From positions 54,570,096-54,634,095 of the forward strand of contig CANTUZ010000003.1 in NCBI GenBank assembly GCA_947846985.1: a stretch of 64,000 nucleotides of DNA, written 5' to 3'. The translations under genes and the position numbers were made by a program. The stretch comes from Fratercula arctica. Its lineage: Eukaryota; Chordata; Aves; Charadriiformes; Alcidae. Positions within the stretch are counted from its first letter, which is position 1; the number at the start of each line of letters is the position of its first letter. This document shows positions 1 through 12,799 of the stretch, piece after piece. The notes below the pieces were generated by a model. That model saw only the letters and a list, made by a program, of their open reading frames with translations, made no database searches and had not been told where the DNA came from.

Positions 1-366
1 ACAGCCCAGACCCCACGTCTCATTTTCTACTAATAAAAGAAATCCGACTTTCATGACAGCTAGCCCAAATCACTCTTGTATTACGCGTGAGCAGTTCCCC
101 TTCCACAGTCTTTTGGTGAAAGTTTCCAACTGCAGGTCAGCACAGGGAATTTTCTCATCCAAAGAAAGTAATCCCAAAGCACTAAAATCTTGAAGAAATA
201 GTTCATCTGCCCCTTTTATTGTTGAAGAAGAAAAGTTGCTCTCGGTTGGGGTTTTTCTAGTGTGGATGGTGATGGAACATATTCTGATGCACGAGTACTT
301 TTATGACCCCAGCTTTGCCCAAATGTAGCTAGTTTGAAGGGCTTTTTCAAAAGAGCTATGACACAT

Positions 367-431
367 CTGTGGGTTTTGTTGCTTGGGTTGTTTTGGTTTT
401 GGGTTTTTGTTTGTCTTTTTGTTTGTTTTTT
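367..431. repeat. G/T-rich low-complexity tract
   Basis: About 65 bases on the + strand are almost entirely G and T, with repeated GTTTT and GGTTTT steps. Such tracts are common in bird spacer DNA. Confidence 0.7.
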
Positions 432-2269
432 AATCGCAGCTAATGCGGAGAAACTTCCTTTTGCTTGCCTCTTATTGATATAAAGCTCTGCTAAGGTTTT
501 CTAAATGTACTGTCTTTCATTTTTTATATAGTAAGAATTAATTCTGATTGAATACTTTGCTTCACTGAACTGCAGATAAGATGAATGGGGAACTGCTGGC
601 TAAGAAAGGGCTCTCACAATGTGTTTTAGACCTCTGTGTCCCTGAGCACTTGATCTATTGATGGGTTTTGTAATGCTGTTATCCTGCTGATCTAGTTGCA
701 GGTTTTTACCTCATGCTGCAACGTGCCTGCAGAAGGAAAAAGGGAGGCAGAAGTAGTGGTGACCCAGTTCTTCTCACGTGTGTGCACACGGTATGTCCTG
801 GATGCCCTCCACGTCGTTTTGGTGGACAGTGTTCTCCATGATGGGGCTGGTCTCAGAATTTGTTACTGCTACTGATGTCCACAAGGAGAAAGCAGCAGGA
901 CCGAGTGGATGGTATGCTCTGTGTTTGAAGTGTATCCCAAAAGATTTTATTTGGAAATGTCTACAGCATGGCCTTCCTACTACCTTGTAGTAGCTGAAGC
1001 TGGGTTTTCAGCACAGCTTTAGGAACATCCTCAGAAATGTCTCTTGAGGCTTAATGCTCCTTGGTGTGAGCTGTGCAGAGTGAGGGAGAGAATCGACAGT
1101 CCTCTTCAAAAAATGCGGTGGCTAATCCTCAAAATCCTAATGCTGGAACTGCATTTAGCTTCTTCCAAATGCTTTCTCAAAGCACAAGCTTAATATTTGA
1201 TTGGCGGAAAACCAGAGATATTTTTAACTGGAAGAGGCCAGGCTGCAGGGAAAGGGCGTTTAGCCCAGGACTACGAGCACTTAGTGCTACTTCTTGGCTC
1301 CAGCCTCCCTGAAGGGACAGAAGGCAAGTTATTTGCTTTGTGCTTGTACCATTGCAGCAACACAGTACAAGTAGCAAGCCCGTTACCTCCTAGAATTCTC
1401 CCAGCCTAAATATTTCTTTAAATCAGAGATCTATAGGGAGAGATTCCAAGTAATGTACAACTTCTTATTATTAGATGTACACCCATATGGATCATTTACA
1501 TTGCAGACTCTCTTACTATAAATTTTTATTATATGCTATTCTTCATGAAAATGAGAAAATCCAAAATGTTAACTGTTAGCACGAGATGCAAAACCTGTAC
1601 AAATAATGAATGTTTTGGTCTTAACAGAAACCTGGCCTCCTCTCACAGGCAGGGGCTATACTTAATCTGACTCCACTGCACAACCTGTGTGGGAAAATTA
1701 CCCGTGACTGGCGCAAAGTTAAGGTCCTGTTCAGGTTGATGGCAATCTTGCCATTAATGCCAGTGGGGACAAAGTTGTGGGGCTGAGGTGTAGCTTTCAG
1801 CGTCTGTTAAAATTATTGTTGGGGGTTATTTTTGTCAGAAATGGAAAGCAGTTGATACCTACCCCAATGCCTTCAACAAGTTTTCACAGCTGGCATGTGA
1901 GTACACGTATATCAATCCTTTCTGCTAACTCTGGCTGGCTGCCAAAATTGCTGAATACAGCTATAGCCCTGTTTGAATTTGAACACACACCTTGGCTCCT
2001 CTGAGATGCTGCTAAATAAGCAATGAGCAATTGCAACAGTCAAACTGGTATTTGCCCACCCTCTTGAAAGCAATGTTTGGAGTTCTTCAAGACTTCCCAG
2101 TGTGCTTCTTGTGGGTTTTCTGTAGGGCTTCTTGGTGAGATGTTTTTGCAGGGGGCAGAAAATTATCTACACAGTGGAATTCTGAGGTAGTGCTGTGAGA
2201 GACAAGTATCTTCACAAAACATTTTATAGTAGAAGCACTGCTTTGATTGCAAAGCTGCACTTCAATGGT

Positions 2270-2339
2270 GTGAGGTGTTTGGGGTTTTTTTTGTTGTGTG
2301 TGGTGTTGTGTTTTGTTTTTTTTTTTTTTTTTTTTTTTT
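2270..2339. repeat. G/T-rich tract ending in a 24-base T run
   Basis: A GT-rich segment leads into an uninterrupted run of T from 2316 to 2339. This could be a microsatellite or an inverted A tail of a very old retrocopy, but no retrocopy body is recognisable to its left. Confidence 0.75.
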
Positions 2340-3184
2340 AATGCCACTATAAACGGACGCTATCTGGACTTAAGGTAGGTGGCAAACAAGAGAGACCTAT
2401 TAGGAATCATTGGCCTGCCTTCAGCCATCAGCAGCAGTTGGCTGGAACATCCAGCTTTATTGGGTCAGGACATTGGAAGAATAATATGAACTGCTTGACT
2501 GTCGCTGCATTTTAGACAGAAATACTTGCAACTAAAGTCAGTGAGTGAGGATCGCTAGGGTAGGTCTCTCTCATTGGCATTACTTTTACATTTAGTAGCT
2601 TGCTTTATTCCAGAGAATATGGATGTATCGTAGCATAAACCCAGATGTTTGAATATATTTCAAAGTTGATGCTTGCCAATATATACGTTCTCTTCTGATC
2701 TAGACAGCAGCCTTTGAAATGAAAGAGAGAGCTGAATGAGCTTTTCTTGCAAGTGGGGCATTTTTTAGCTCTGTTCCAGAGGGCTTCCCTGGTTTCTAAT
2801 CAAATGCATATTCAGCTAGAGCAAGAAAATGTGTCCTTTTCTTTGTGGCTACCTAGTGTGGCTATCTCTTTTCAAGGAACTTGAAATAGCTGAAAATTAC
2901 TGAATCTGCTTAAAGGCACTTTGCCCTTTTGTCAAATTTGGTTGAATTTGGCCTGTGGGTTTAAGAAACCTCTAGCACATACACGCAATTCAACCACACA
3001 GAGTGTGATTGCACTAGCCATGTTTCCACAAAAACTGGGCTAAGAGGGTCAAGCTGTGTTTAGCCCTGAGGTCAAACATCGCAGACTGGAAAATGAGCCT
3101 CTGTTCATGGCTTTAGTTCTAAATGGAAAATGTTTGTTTCTAACTTCTAACAATTCCTAGCACTGCCGTGTTTCCCTACTTTAT

Positions 3185-3305
3185 TTAAGAATTTCTGCAA
3201 TTAGAAGAAAATGAATAATGCAAAAATGGATTTGCAAATTAATGGGCTGACTTTATTATGGTGCTAAAAATGAGGCTGCATTATGAATTATTCATGTATA
3301 CCTGG
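3185..3305. promoter_or_regulatory. Candidate conserved non-coding element
   Basis: An AT-rich, CpG-free block containing the palindrome ATTTGCAAAT (3230-3239, two overlapping octamer-like half motifs) and further TAAT and TTATTCATG motifs. It has no reading frame and no repeat signature. The style resembles deeply conserved enhancers, but conservation was not tested. Confidence 0.3.
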
Positions 3306-5724
3306 ATGAACACTAACTTTTCTTAACATGTTTGTGAGGTCCAGAAGACTCAGGTTTTCTTTCCTCACCAAAATAGGCTTGTTTGGTAGTCAAAAATAAC
3401 AGCGGCAAAATTGCATGAGAATAACAAAAAAACCAACCCCAAACTCAGATGAAATAGGTTATATGACTCACAGTCATTAAATATGTAGAAACACAATGAT
3501 CTGTTTTAAATACAAACTAAATTTGAGGGAAAAAGTAGTCTAAATATTGTACAAATCAGCATGAATGTTAGTCTTTGTAGAAGGGAAATGTTGTTAGATG
3601 GTGTCACGAGTTATTTGTTCAGAAACTTATTTTAGGACATCTTTAAAAAGATTCAGCATATTTTATAAAAGGGCAAACCCCATATTTCTGAGTTAAACAG
3701 CTAGGGATTTGCCATTGAGAAATTTAAAGTAGGTTGTGTCTGTCTTGGTGAACAGTCCCCACGTTGAAGAAGCATTTGCCTGGAGAGGGCGGCCAATATG
3801 AAGCATGACAATTTTCAGGAAATTAAGGATCATTTGGGAATTACAAAGGGATAGAAAGAAATACCATATGCGCAGTCATACATAACTATGCTATAACGAA
3901 AAGCGCAACTACTTAAGTGTAACAGCCAGGTTTGGGATTCAAGTGCCCTGTGAATATCTACTCAGTACTCAACTTCTGCAGCCAAGGACTACTGTCTTTG
4001 GCTGGAGGCTCCACAACCGTAGCAACACCTGACAGAAGTGGCACATTGAGTCCTGACTTCTACCCTTCAAGCTTGAAGGGGAAAATATTTAGCACCACAG
4101 GAATGTGGCACGTGAAAGTAGATTTACTGACAGACCATCTTTACATTTATACATACCAGGTACATCCTGTTAATTAGTCATCAGCTGATCCAGAGGCCCC
4201 TACCTGAGGTGCCACCCTCATTAGTATGCTATTTCAGGGCTCTGGACCTGAATGACATGGTGATACTATCTCTGTGAACTGCTGGAGGAGGCAAAAGACC
4301 TACAAGTTTCTCCTATTTTGCTTTGCATGCGTGTGGAGGATTCTTGAGTTTATTTGTAGAGAGGAAAGTGAGCTCAAGTCCTGTTGGCTTCCGAACCCCA
4401 CTTTAAGTTGGTCCTATTTAAGGCCGGATCAGCCTTAGAGTCCTTTGGGTAACCTCTGTGCATGCTGGGCTTGTTCACACCAGCTTCCTGAGAACCTGGA
4501 AGCCCCAAACTTACTATGAGTTTTCTTTCCAGTAAGTAAGTGTCCCCACCTTCATCTTGTGTAATCCCTTCCTCTGGGGCAGTGATTTGCAGCTGCTAGT
4601 GGTAATAAGCAGACCATTTTGACCGAGAAGCACTTCACGCTGATTTGACACTGGGATAAAGAGCACAGACAACTCTCAAGGTGCCGGCTAAAAATGTGCT
4701 TCAGTCGAGCCTCTTCCTTCATGCTGATAAAGGGAGAGGAAAAAGAAAGGGTGTGGGGTTAAATGGTGTTCTACTTTCAGATTCTATTGTTTAAATACAT
4801 CTTTTTCATCAGTGAATGTCATACTATTTCACCAGTTGTCTATACGGTTACAGCACCCCCGGCTTCTGCCAGTGCTGAAGTCCCAGTTTGCCAGGTGCTG
4901 GGCGGTGGATGCCAAATTTTTTATAGCCTAATGAAGCCAAGATACTATGAATGGACAGAGCAAACTACTGAAAAGAAATGAGAAGCGCGAGTGGAAAAAG
5001 TAGCCATGGGAACAGATGTATGCTGGCAGGCCAGAAGCAAATGTAACTAAGTGGCTTTGAATGATTTGTAGTACTTGCATAAAAATATTATTTCTCTAAC
5101 TTGCTTTACTCACTTTCTCTCTGGATGTCAGCATGTGACACATTGGATGGACACTCAAGTGGAATTTTGCATAAAAGGGCTTTGAGAGAGTTGAATATTA
5201 TAATTTGGTTACCCCTGGGAGACTCTTTACATCTGTTTTCACAAATACTTATTGACAGAAGGTTGTTTCCTAAGTGGAGAGAATTTGGTTGATGCCGAGT
5301 TCTTGCTTTGTCAACATTGTGGGGACTTGAACAGCAGCTGTTGGTTGTATTTGAGACTGGAAGGGAGGGGAGAGGAGCAGTGCTAGCTCTGGACTGGGAA
5401 CTGCTGAGAAAAGCAATCATTTCTAAATCACTCTTTTTCCAAAATGTGATGGCTTTGCATTAGAGACACTAACTCTTTCTGAAACATCTCTGTGCCTTTT
5501 TTCCCTTTTGTAATACTAACCCATTTCTGAGAGACTGGGCACAGCTTCCTCCTCACTCTCTCTCTCCCGTGATGTTTGTCAGTGCTTTTGCAGCCTTTGG
5601 CAGCTTCCCAGCCAGAGCAGATTCCCTGCCAACAGACTCCCCTCACGGTTCATTTTATAAAGGGCTGACTGCTTTGATGGATGATAAGGCTAAGGAGAAT
5701 GAAGATGAAGGAACAAGGGATTTC

Positions 5725-5728
<4 letters not shown>

Positions 5729-5754
<26 letters not shown>
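5729..5754. repeat. 26-base A homopolymer
   Basis: An uninterrupted A run from 5729 to 5754. The upstream sequence was inspected as a possible retrocopy body and nothing recognisable was found. Confidence 0.85.
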
Positions 5755-5756
<2 letters not shown>

Positions 5757-7063
5757 CCCCTCCCTTTCTTCTGAAAGACGTGTTGTAAATAGAGTCAGTC
5801 CAAACCTCACAATTTTTATCGTGAGGGAGCCCATCAGGGTGAAGGCTGTTCCCGTGGTGCTCTGTGGATGATACTGGGGGTGGGAGGTGGTGGAAACATT
5901 AAGGCAGGAAAGGTTAGAAAATGAAAACTAAGTAAAATCTTAGGCTATGAGACAAAAATATAGTGAGTGGAGAGAAGAGGAAAGTGATCCATCAAAGGAG
6001 AGGACTGGAACAAAGAAGGTAAGAAGCTGGAAAGAAGAGATGGAGCAAGAGGGATAAACAAAAATGGACTGAAAGCAGAAGAGAAGCTGAAGAGAAGTTC
6101 TGGAGGAAAGCAAGGCTGGTAGACATGCAGCCCTGTGTGCACACTTGATAGAGGAAGAGCTGAAACAAGGCTGAAAAAAAAACCATTAGAAAAGATAACG
6201 AATCTTAAAATCAGGCAATAAAAGAGTGAAACCAATATGAAATGAAACAGCAGCTGAGACAGGTAATGTTAAGGTTTCTGCACCTTGTTCAGCAAAACTT
6301 TTTTCTTTTTCTCGAAGAATGCTCGTACTACATCCGATAATGATTTGCATGTGCCTCAAAAGATTTGTTATAGAGAACTGCTGCTGTTCGCTGACCTCCC
6401 TTCTCATCAGTCCAGCTTGTACCCTGGGAATGGAGCTGGAACCTCCCAACATCAAATTTACTATTGATGTTTAGTTCTATGCAGGTATCTGGATGAGCCT
6501 TAAAGGCCACGATTATATCTATCTTGTGGAAGTTTGCCTTAGTGCTTATAATTATTGCAGACACAGAAGGAAATACGAATTTTGAATCCACTCAGTGTTT
6601 CCTTCATTTTGTGTGTCCTGGCTGGACTCTAATGTCGGCAACTAGTTAAGCTTTGCTTACCTTAAAAGTTACGTTGTTTATCAGCTATTCACATCTTAAG
6701 AACTCCAGTGCAATATGAACATCTCCTGTGTACTGTTTTTTCACATCTTCTGGCTTTATAGGGTAGAAATAGAAAATGAAACTTTGCCTCAGTGTACATA
6801 TGACCTTTCAGCAGCAAAAATATACCACCTCATTTCCTCATTCATTACAACAAAACCCCACATATGAGTGCGATTACTCAGGAGCATGCAAACAGCAGCT
6901 TAAGGGAGAGACCTCTACAGATGGCTGGGCAGGAGCAAGCCCCATCTGTATGTTTGTGTAAAGCTCTCTTGGGTCCCGGTCTAGCCTCGCTCACTACACA
7001 CACTGCATTCACACTGCCTTTTCCAGAGGCAATGTACAGTGTATTAATGGTTACCTTGTTAAG

Positions 7064-7098
7064 CTTTTTTTTTTTCCCCCCTCTTTTTTTTTTTCTTC
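7064..7098. repeat. Polypyrimidine tract
   Basis: A T/C-only run ending TTCTTCAG|TGG. It mimics a splice acceptor, but no exon-like coding sequence follows. Confidence 0.65.
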
Positions 7099-8124
7099 AG
7101 TGGATGAGGACTGCAGGACTACCATCAATTCAGGGTAACTCCAAGTGTCTAGTAAGTAATAGAGGTAATTCTGCCTTCTGGATGCCTTTTTCCTCTACAC
7201 CTGAAGCTCTTGGTGGCATTTCCATCCCATTCACATTTACTGTGAGAACACAGGCAAGAACTCTCTAAAAATGATGCATAAAGTCTTCACTATTTCACGG
7301 CCAATTCTCTCTCTTTCTTTGATACTGCCTGTTGTGTTCCCTGTTTCCACACAGAGTCGGTGGCGTTGCCTATCTGCCTGCCACCGGCCGTGCTGCAGGG
7401 GTTGGTGCTGGCTCTGCTCCTTGGCTGTGGCCAGCAGGAACGTCTGTGGGCCCTGCTCCGCTGGAGATGGCTGCAGGGCCAGAAGGAGCCATTTCAGGAA
7501 AAACAAATGTGGACATGGATGCACCCTAGGTGACTGGAGGTTAGCCTGGAAAAGAAGGTTTCTGCAAAAGAGAGAAATACAAAGTGTTTTCTTTCCTTCT
7601 CCGAAAGTGGGTTGAAGCGAGCTGTGCTTTTAATGTATAGTGACATTCTGACTTCTTGTGCTGAATCTGGAAAAAGCTCCCATTTGGTTTTTTTTTTTTT
7701 TTTTTCCTTGGCTGCTGGTTGCACTGTCTGTCACAGTGATAAGATAAATTTATACGTCAGCCCGGTTTGACTCTTTTTAGCCCCTACCCTCAGGGTTATG
7801 TCCCTGCTTCTGTTGGTGATTGACCCAAGTTTACAAATCACTTTCTTTAGGATATAGAGGGGACTGTTGAGGTTTAAGAGGCAGTTATCTGCTCAGCAGA
7901 CATTGAGGTTTTGTGGGACATAGGCATGGACCTGGGCTCTGGACTTCTCAAAACAAGCCCCTGGTTTCTGGTGAAGGTGGCAGGTGCTCGCGCTTTCATG
8001 CTGAAGGGTAGGTGTTCCAGCCGGTTGTCTGAGTTGCACATGAATGCAAATCCTTCCCACCACTGCCTGGGTTTTGGTAAGAATTGCGTCTTCTGGGACT
8101 TTGCAGACTTCAATTTCAACAGGG

Positions 8125-8165
8125 CTTGATGTGACCATCTAGTCTGACCTCCCGTACTTCAGGCT
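8125..8165 (-). mobile_element. Short CR1 3'-end-like scrap
   Basis: GACCATCTAGTCTGACCTCC matches the well-known inverted 3' UTR motif of old amniote CR1 elements (the segment just before the terminal repeats). Only about 40 bases are recognisable. It directly adjoins the hairpin at 8158-8188. Confidence 0.4.
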
Positions 8166-8188
8166 TACTCCTATAAAGTAAGCCTGAA
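8158..8188. repeat. Perfect 12-bp inverted repeat with 7-base loop
   Basis: The arms TTCAGGCTTACT (8158-8169) and AGTAAGCCTGAA (8177-8188) are exact reverse complements around the loop CCTATAA. With one bulged base the pairing extends three further pairs outward. It could fold as a hairpin in DNA or RNA. No gene or terminator context explains it. Confidence 0.85.
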
Positions 8189-9734
8189 AGTAATGAAAAT
8201 AATATAAATGAGTTTAAAAGAAACCAAGAGTAAAAGTGGAATTTGTTGTGTTTTGCCCGTGCTTATTTTGTGGATCTTTTCTTCCTCTTTCAGTCAAGAA
8301 GAGATGAAGCTTCCTCGCTTGCTTAATACTTGGTTAACCATCATACAGTTCATTGGCTCCAGCTAAATTTGTGCCCAGTTACATGGGACTTCTACTAGTA
8401 ATACTCAAGTTAAGCAGTAGTCATTGGAGTAAATGAGACACAACAGTAAAGTGGCCTTCAGCTGAAGTGAGGTGCAGTGTAATCATGGCCTTAAGGGCAT
8501 GTGGCTTGATTGCTTACAGCTTTGCATGTTTCTCTCTATTAAGTGTCATTTTTATAAATGAAAATGTCTGTCTTTTTTTTCTGTACGTCCTTTCAATTCA
8601 TAATAAAGGACCTCAAGTACTTCTTGAAGCCTCCTTGAGGGAATTCTATTTTTACTGGGATTTTTTTTAAAAGGGAAATAAATGGGAAACCAGGGAGAAC
8701 TATTTTATTTCCTCTTGCCCACCAAACTCTAACCTTGTCTGAACTCAGCAGTCAGAGTATATTCAAGTGTCAGGGAAGCAGAAAGTATTCAAGTTGGTGG
8801 AATAATAGCCCTAAAAAATTCACAGTGTGCTAAATATTGGATGATCAGCTGAATGAAATCTCCAGACCTAGAGGGCGGGAACAATAGCCAAACTTTCCAA
8901 AGGAAAAGAAGGTTGCACAGCTATTCTGTTTTTCTAGGCTGCCTGTCCCCCCTCCCCCAGGTGCAATTTTTGAGCCCACTGGTCACTTGAGCAAATCCGA
9001 TGGAGGCACAGTGTTTCAAAAGACGTGGAGTAGTTCTGAGTTTTTGAAGGTGGTGGGCTGTAGGGGAGGAAAAAAGAGGCTCTGCAGGAGCACAGTGGCT
9101 TCCCCGTGCAGCACACAGGGCTCAAACCCCTTGCAGCAGGTTCTGCCCTTGGCTCAGCTGCCTGAGGGGAGCAGGGTGAGGTGGAGGGACATGGAGACTG
9201 CCAGGAGGGTGTGTGGAGGCTGCAGGGGCTCGCTGTGGTAGGGGACCACAGGCTGGAGGTGGTGTGCTGGGACCAAGAGGTCGCTAGGGCTGTAGCCATC
9301 AACCAGGAGGAAAACAGCTTTGTTAATCTTGGGAACTGGACAACTTGTCAGTGCTGCGTGAAGGAAAGGAGATGGGGAATGAATCGCTGTGCGCTTATGC
9401 AGACAATTTTAATGCGTGGTTCAACACTGAGGAACGCAAAACCATACTTTGGACCCCCTCCCCCCCTTCCTCTGGTTCTGCTAATAAGGCACATGAGGAA
9501 GAAAGGGGGATGTTAGAGCAGAGCAGGCGGGGCTGGAAAGGCATGACGGGGACTGTGCAGGGGGCACCCTGGGAAGGTCTGGGCACTGTGGCTCTCCTGC
9601 ATCTCGGCACGATGCTCCTCAGACACTGTGCCTGTGCCGTGCTGGCCCCATGGCTGCCACCAGGGTTGTCACCTGGTTAGAGGGGCCAGCTGTCCCACAA
9701 CCATGACCTGTAACTGCCTCAGGATTTCATTAAA

Positions 9735-9775
9735 TCTCTTTTCTTTTTCTTTTTCTTTTTTTTTTTTTTTTTTCC
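9735..9775. repeat. Polypyrimidine (CTTTT)n tract
   Basis: A T/C tract with CTTTTT-spaced units grading into a T homopolymer, about 41 bases. Confidence 0.75.
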
Positions 9776-10484
9776 AGGGGAAGAAGGTGGGATGCTGCTG
9801 CTCAGCAGGAACAATATGTCTTCCTGCAGAAGCTCTGCCCAGTGCTGTTTTGTTGTCTTCCCTGTGAAGGTTGTGAGAAGGGAACCAAAAATACCAAGTG
9901 AACTCTGCTTTAAGGGATAACCTCTATGGTACCTCTCCTTCTGCAGCAGAAATGCACAAATAGAAAATGACAGCCTTCTTTTCCTTTTCTTCTTTTCTTG
10001 CTGCAGTACGGTTTCTCCCCTGCCTGGCATACTGATTTGCTGGAGAATCCAGGCAGCGTTCAGTGGGGAAAAATCTTTAAGTACAAGCAGGCCTTGCTCA
10101 GCACTATATCATGACTGGACTCCTACTACCACTTCATTTCTTTTTTATTTTTTTTCCCTAGATTTCGAACCACTTCTTGTGTAAAATAGTGTCACATTTC
10201 AACAGTGTTTCTTCCTCTTTTCAACATTTAGCAGAGGAGAATGACTGAAATAGAGCTCACAAATCATCTCTTGACATCTTAGAGATCTCCCTTGTCCTTA
10301 TGTGTGCCACACAGTTCTTTCCCAGAGCATTTTTGCATCCTTGAGACAACATGTCGCAGTGCCAGGATTTTCCGGTTGTAAGGTCTTTTTTAATTTAAAC
10401 TGAACTGTGCATAGATCTTTATTGCTGCTGCCAAGCCTTAAAATCATCAGGACAGTAGCCTAGAACTTGTGAGTTAGGTTAAAA

Positions 10485-10533
10485 TTGTGGTTGTGCTCTT
10501 TTGTGGTTGTGCTCTTTTTTGTTTGTGCTCTTA
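10485..10533. repeat. Short tandem repeat, 16-18 bp unit, about 3 copies
   Basis: The unit TTGTGGTTGTGCTCTT occurs exactly at 10485-10500 and 10501-10516, and a decayed third copy follows after a short T run. It is a small minisatellite within spacer DNA. Confidence 0.8.
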
Positions 10534-10879
10534 TTTCTGAACCTGGGAGGTGGAGTCAAGCCACGCTGCTATGAAGAGAGCTATGAGTGTTTTAAAAATG
10601 TGCATTTCAGATGGAATTATAAAATTTTGGCGGAAGGAGCTGAGGAAAATGGCAGATTTAACACAGAAGCCCAGAGGTGAGTTAATCCAGAAAAATGTTG
10701 AAAGCTTATTGTAGGAGAGATTTTAGTGCTTTTAGAAGATAATCTTGGTGATGTAGAGCTAGCCCAGAGTGTTGCTCCTAACAATGTCCATAGGTGAAGA
10801 CCTAGAGAATAGTCTGAGCAGGATAAGTCTGTGTGATACTTGGTGTTCTCCCAGCTTTCACCTTTCTGAGCTCAGAGAT

Positions 10880-11815
10880 TTCATGGCCAGATGTGGTCCC
10901 TGGGGAAATGCCCTCTGTGAGAATATGTCCAGCCTTCCTTTGAAGCCACTGGAAACTTATCTGCAATGCCTGTCGTTGAGGAGTTTCTGCTGCCCTTTTA
11001 TTGTTGTTTTGAACTTGGCTCCTACGCGCTTCAGTTGATGTCCCCTAGTGCTGGTACTGTTAGAGACGTGCACAACCAATCTTTACCCACCCTCCCTACC
11101 CCCAGTCACAGTTTTGCAGGCTTTTTTCATATAACCAGAAGTCACCTCTTTCACAGATTGCTGTGTCCTACCTCGCTGATTTGTTCCTCCTACAGCAGCT
11201 TTCTCTACCTTTGATCTTCTGTCCTGCCTTTCCCTGAACATTTGCCAGTTCTGCTATAAACCTTTTGAGGGATTTTCTTGCTCAGTCGCATATGATTCCT
11301 CTGCAATTCTTCATGGTTTGTGCTAGTCCTTTCTACCCTGAATAACTGTATTCTTGGTAAGCTTTCTCACTTCACCCTTTTCTAAATTGCCTGTAAATAC
11401 ACTGAACAACCCAGGTCCCAGCACAGACCCCACCTGAACTGTTGCTTACTCTTCATTGAGAAAATGCTGCTACTGTATTTTCCAGCTGTGCTAGGACCTT
11501 CCATGGATGCTTGGTCTACCTTTGGCAGACATTTTTGATAATCAAGGCAGTCTGTGTCAACCAGGTCACCCTTATCCACAGGTTTCTTGATCTCTTTGCA
11601 GATCTCCAGGGAAAGCAAGGCAGACTTTCTTGTTGTGAAAGCCATACTAACTCTTCCTGGAGTGATCATCCCAAGTAGATTGTACTCCTCTGGATGCCCA
11701 CTAATTTTAGTTTTTATTACAGCTTCCCCTAATTGTCTTGCTTCAAAAGTCAGGCTACCTTTCCTATATCTCTTCTGGTGCTTTTCTAAAAATTGGTGTC
11801 ACTAGCACCCATAGC
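10880..11815 (-). mobile_element. Ancient L3/CR1-type LINE remnant
   Basis: This is a degenerate non-LTR retrotransposon on the minus strand. The minus frame 11669-11382 includes FTTRKSALLSLE followed by VDKGDLVDTDCLDYQKCLPKV, a decayed form of the reverse-transcriptase block usually written as DKG-x-VD-hh-YLDFQKAFDKV in CR1/L2/L3 elements. Further left (11380-11440) the decayed strand around the SGVPQGSVLGP motif can be made out. At 10890-11290 the sequence resembles the 3' end of old amniote L3/CR1 copies, so the part in between appears deleted. The catalytic YADD region is not seen. The high divergence suggests insertion long before birds radiated. Family naming is from memory of these repeats. 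Confidence 0.75.
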
Positions 11816-12799
11816 CATGACTGAATGTTGCAATGCATCCTGAAGCTGAGGAGACGGTCTCCAGGAGCTCAGCACACTGCTGGTGTCCTGGTCCTTTCTC
11901 TGGCCGGTCTACGGGGACACATCACACTGTTCTCAAGTAAAAAACTGTGCTCAGAGGGAAGGGCTTTACAGGGACATTGTGCAGCATCTTTTATCTCAAA
12001 GAACAGACAGGAAGCATAGGCTGGGTTTTCGGAGGGGAGGAGAGGTGTTCAAGTCCCTACTGTGCTGCAGCCTGGTCTCTCTCTATCTCTCTCCCTTGCA
12101 TGTGCTGTGGGCGTAGTGGCATTTTCCTAGTTCACAGTGTTAGCCTTGGATAAATAGACTGCAGACAGTGAGGACCTTATTTACTACGGGAATGGGTGCT
12201 ATAGTAGAGCCAAAAATAGGTGTGAGAGTGTACGTACAGCACCAGTGAAGCGTCGCTAACCGTGTGTGACGGAGCAAGGACTAACGTATGAGGAATGTGT
12301 TGCAGGGATGGAGTTGGAAAGCGCTGGCTGAGCGCGGCAGGGTCTCCCTCTCCTCATGCAAAAGGCGCTGGTTTCCCTTGTCAAAACATTGCTTTAGGCA
12401 GTACTTCTCAAATGGGGCAATTTTTGTCTGACTTGGCCTCTTCTATGTGAACTTTTGGGCCCTGCTTAGGACTGTAAACCCATACCTTCAGATACATCAG
12501 TGATCAGAAGGAAGTTCGTCGTGGCCAGGCCTTGTGAAATGCAGACCAGCAGGTGTGGACTGTCACAGAGGTGCGCTTTGGCTGCAAGCCTGTAAACAGT
12601 ACTTAAAACTGTCTGGAGTACAATTATTCCGTATGTTGAACTACACCTCTAATTTCAGCTTCCACATGGAAATTACTTTCAGCAGGTAGTGATTTGCAGA
12701 AAAAAAAAACCCCGAACTGTTTTAGTAGTATGAGAGATATCGCAGACTGTCTGAGGAACGCTGGAGTGTGTGCTCTCGCCTACTGTGTGGATTGTGCAT

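Larger units (their letters stand above)
1..10879. other. Spacer upstream of IYD, no gene recognised
   Basis: Reading frames here are short and lack family signatures or codon bias. Apart from the listed homopolymers, G/T tracts, CR1 scrap, hairpin, tandem repeat and one candidate element, nothing is supported. GC-richer patches (7380-7500, 9000-9700) are not CpG islands and show no exon with good splice sites. By known vertebrate gene order the left end should point toward PPP1R14C, but its conserved acidic coding exons are not visible. Confidence 0.6.

Noticed and set aside
5600..5760. Processed pseudogene with A26 tail
   Set aside because: The sequence upstream of the A run has no recognisable coding body and no flanking duplication.
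7064..7270. Possible exon after a polypyrimidine-CAG tract
   Set aside because: The downstream frame lacks any known protein similarity, and there is no convincing partner exon.
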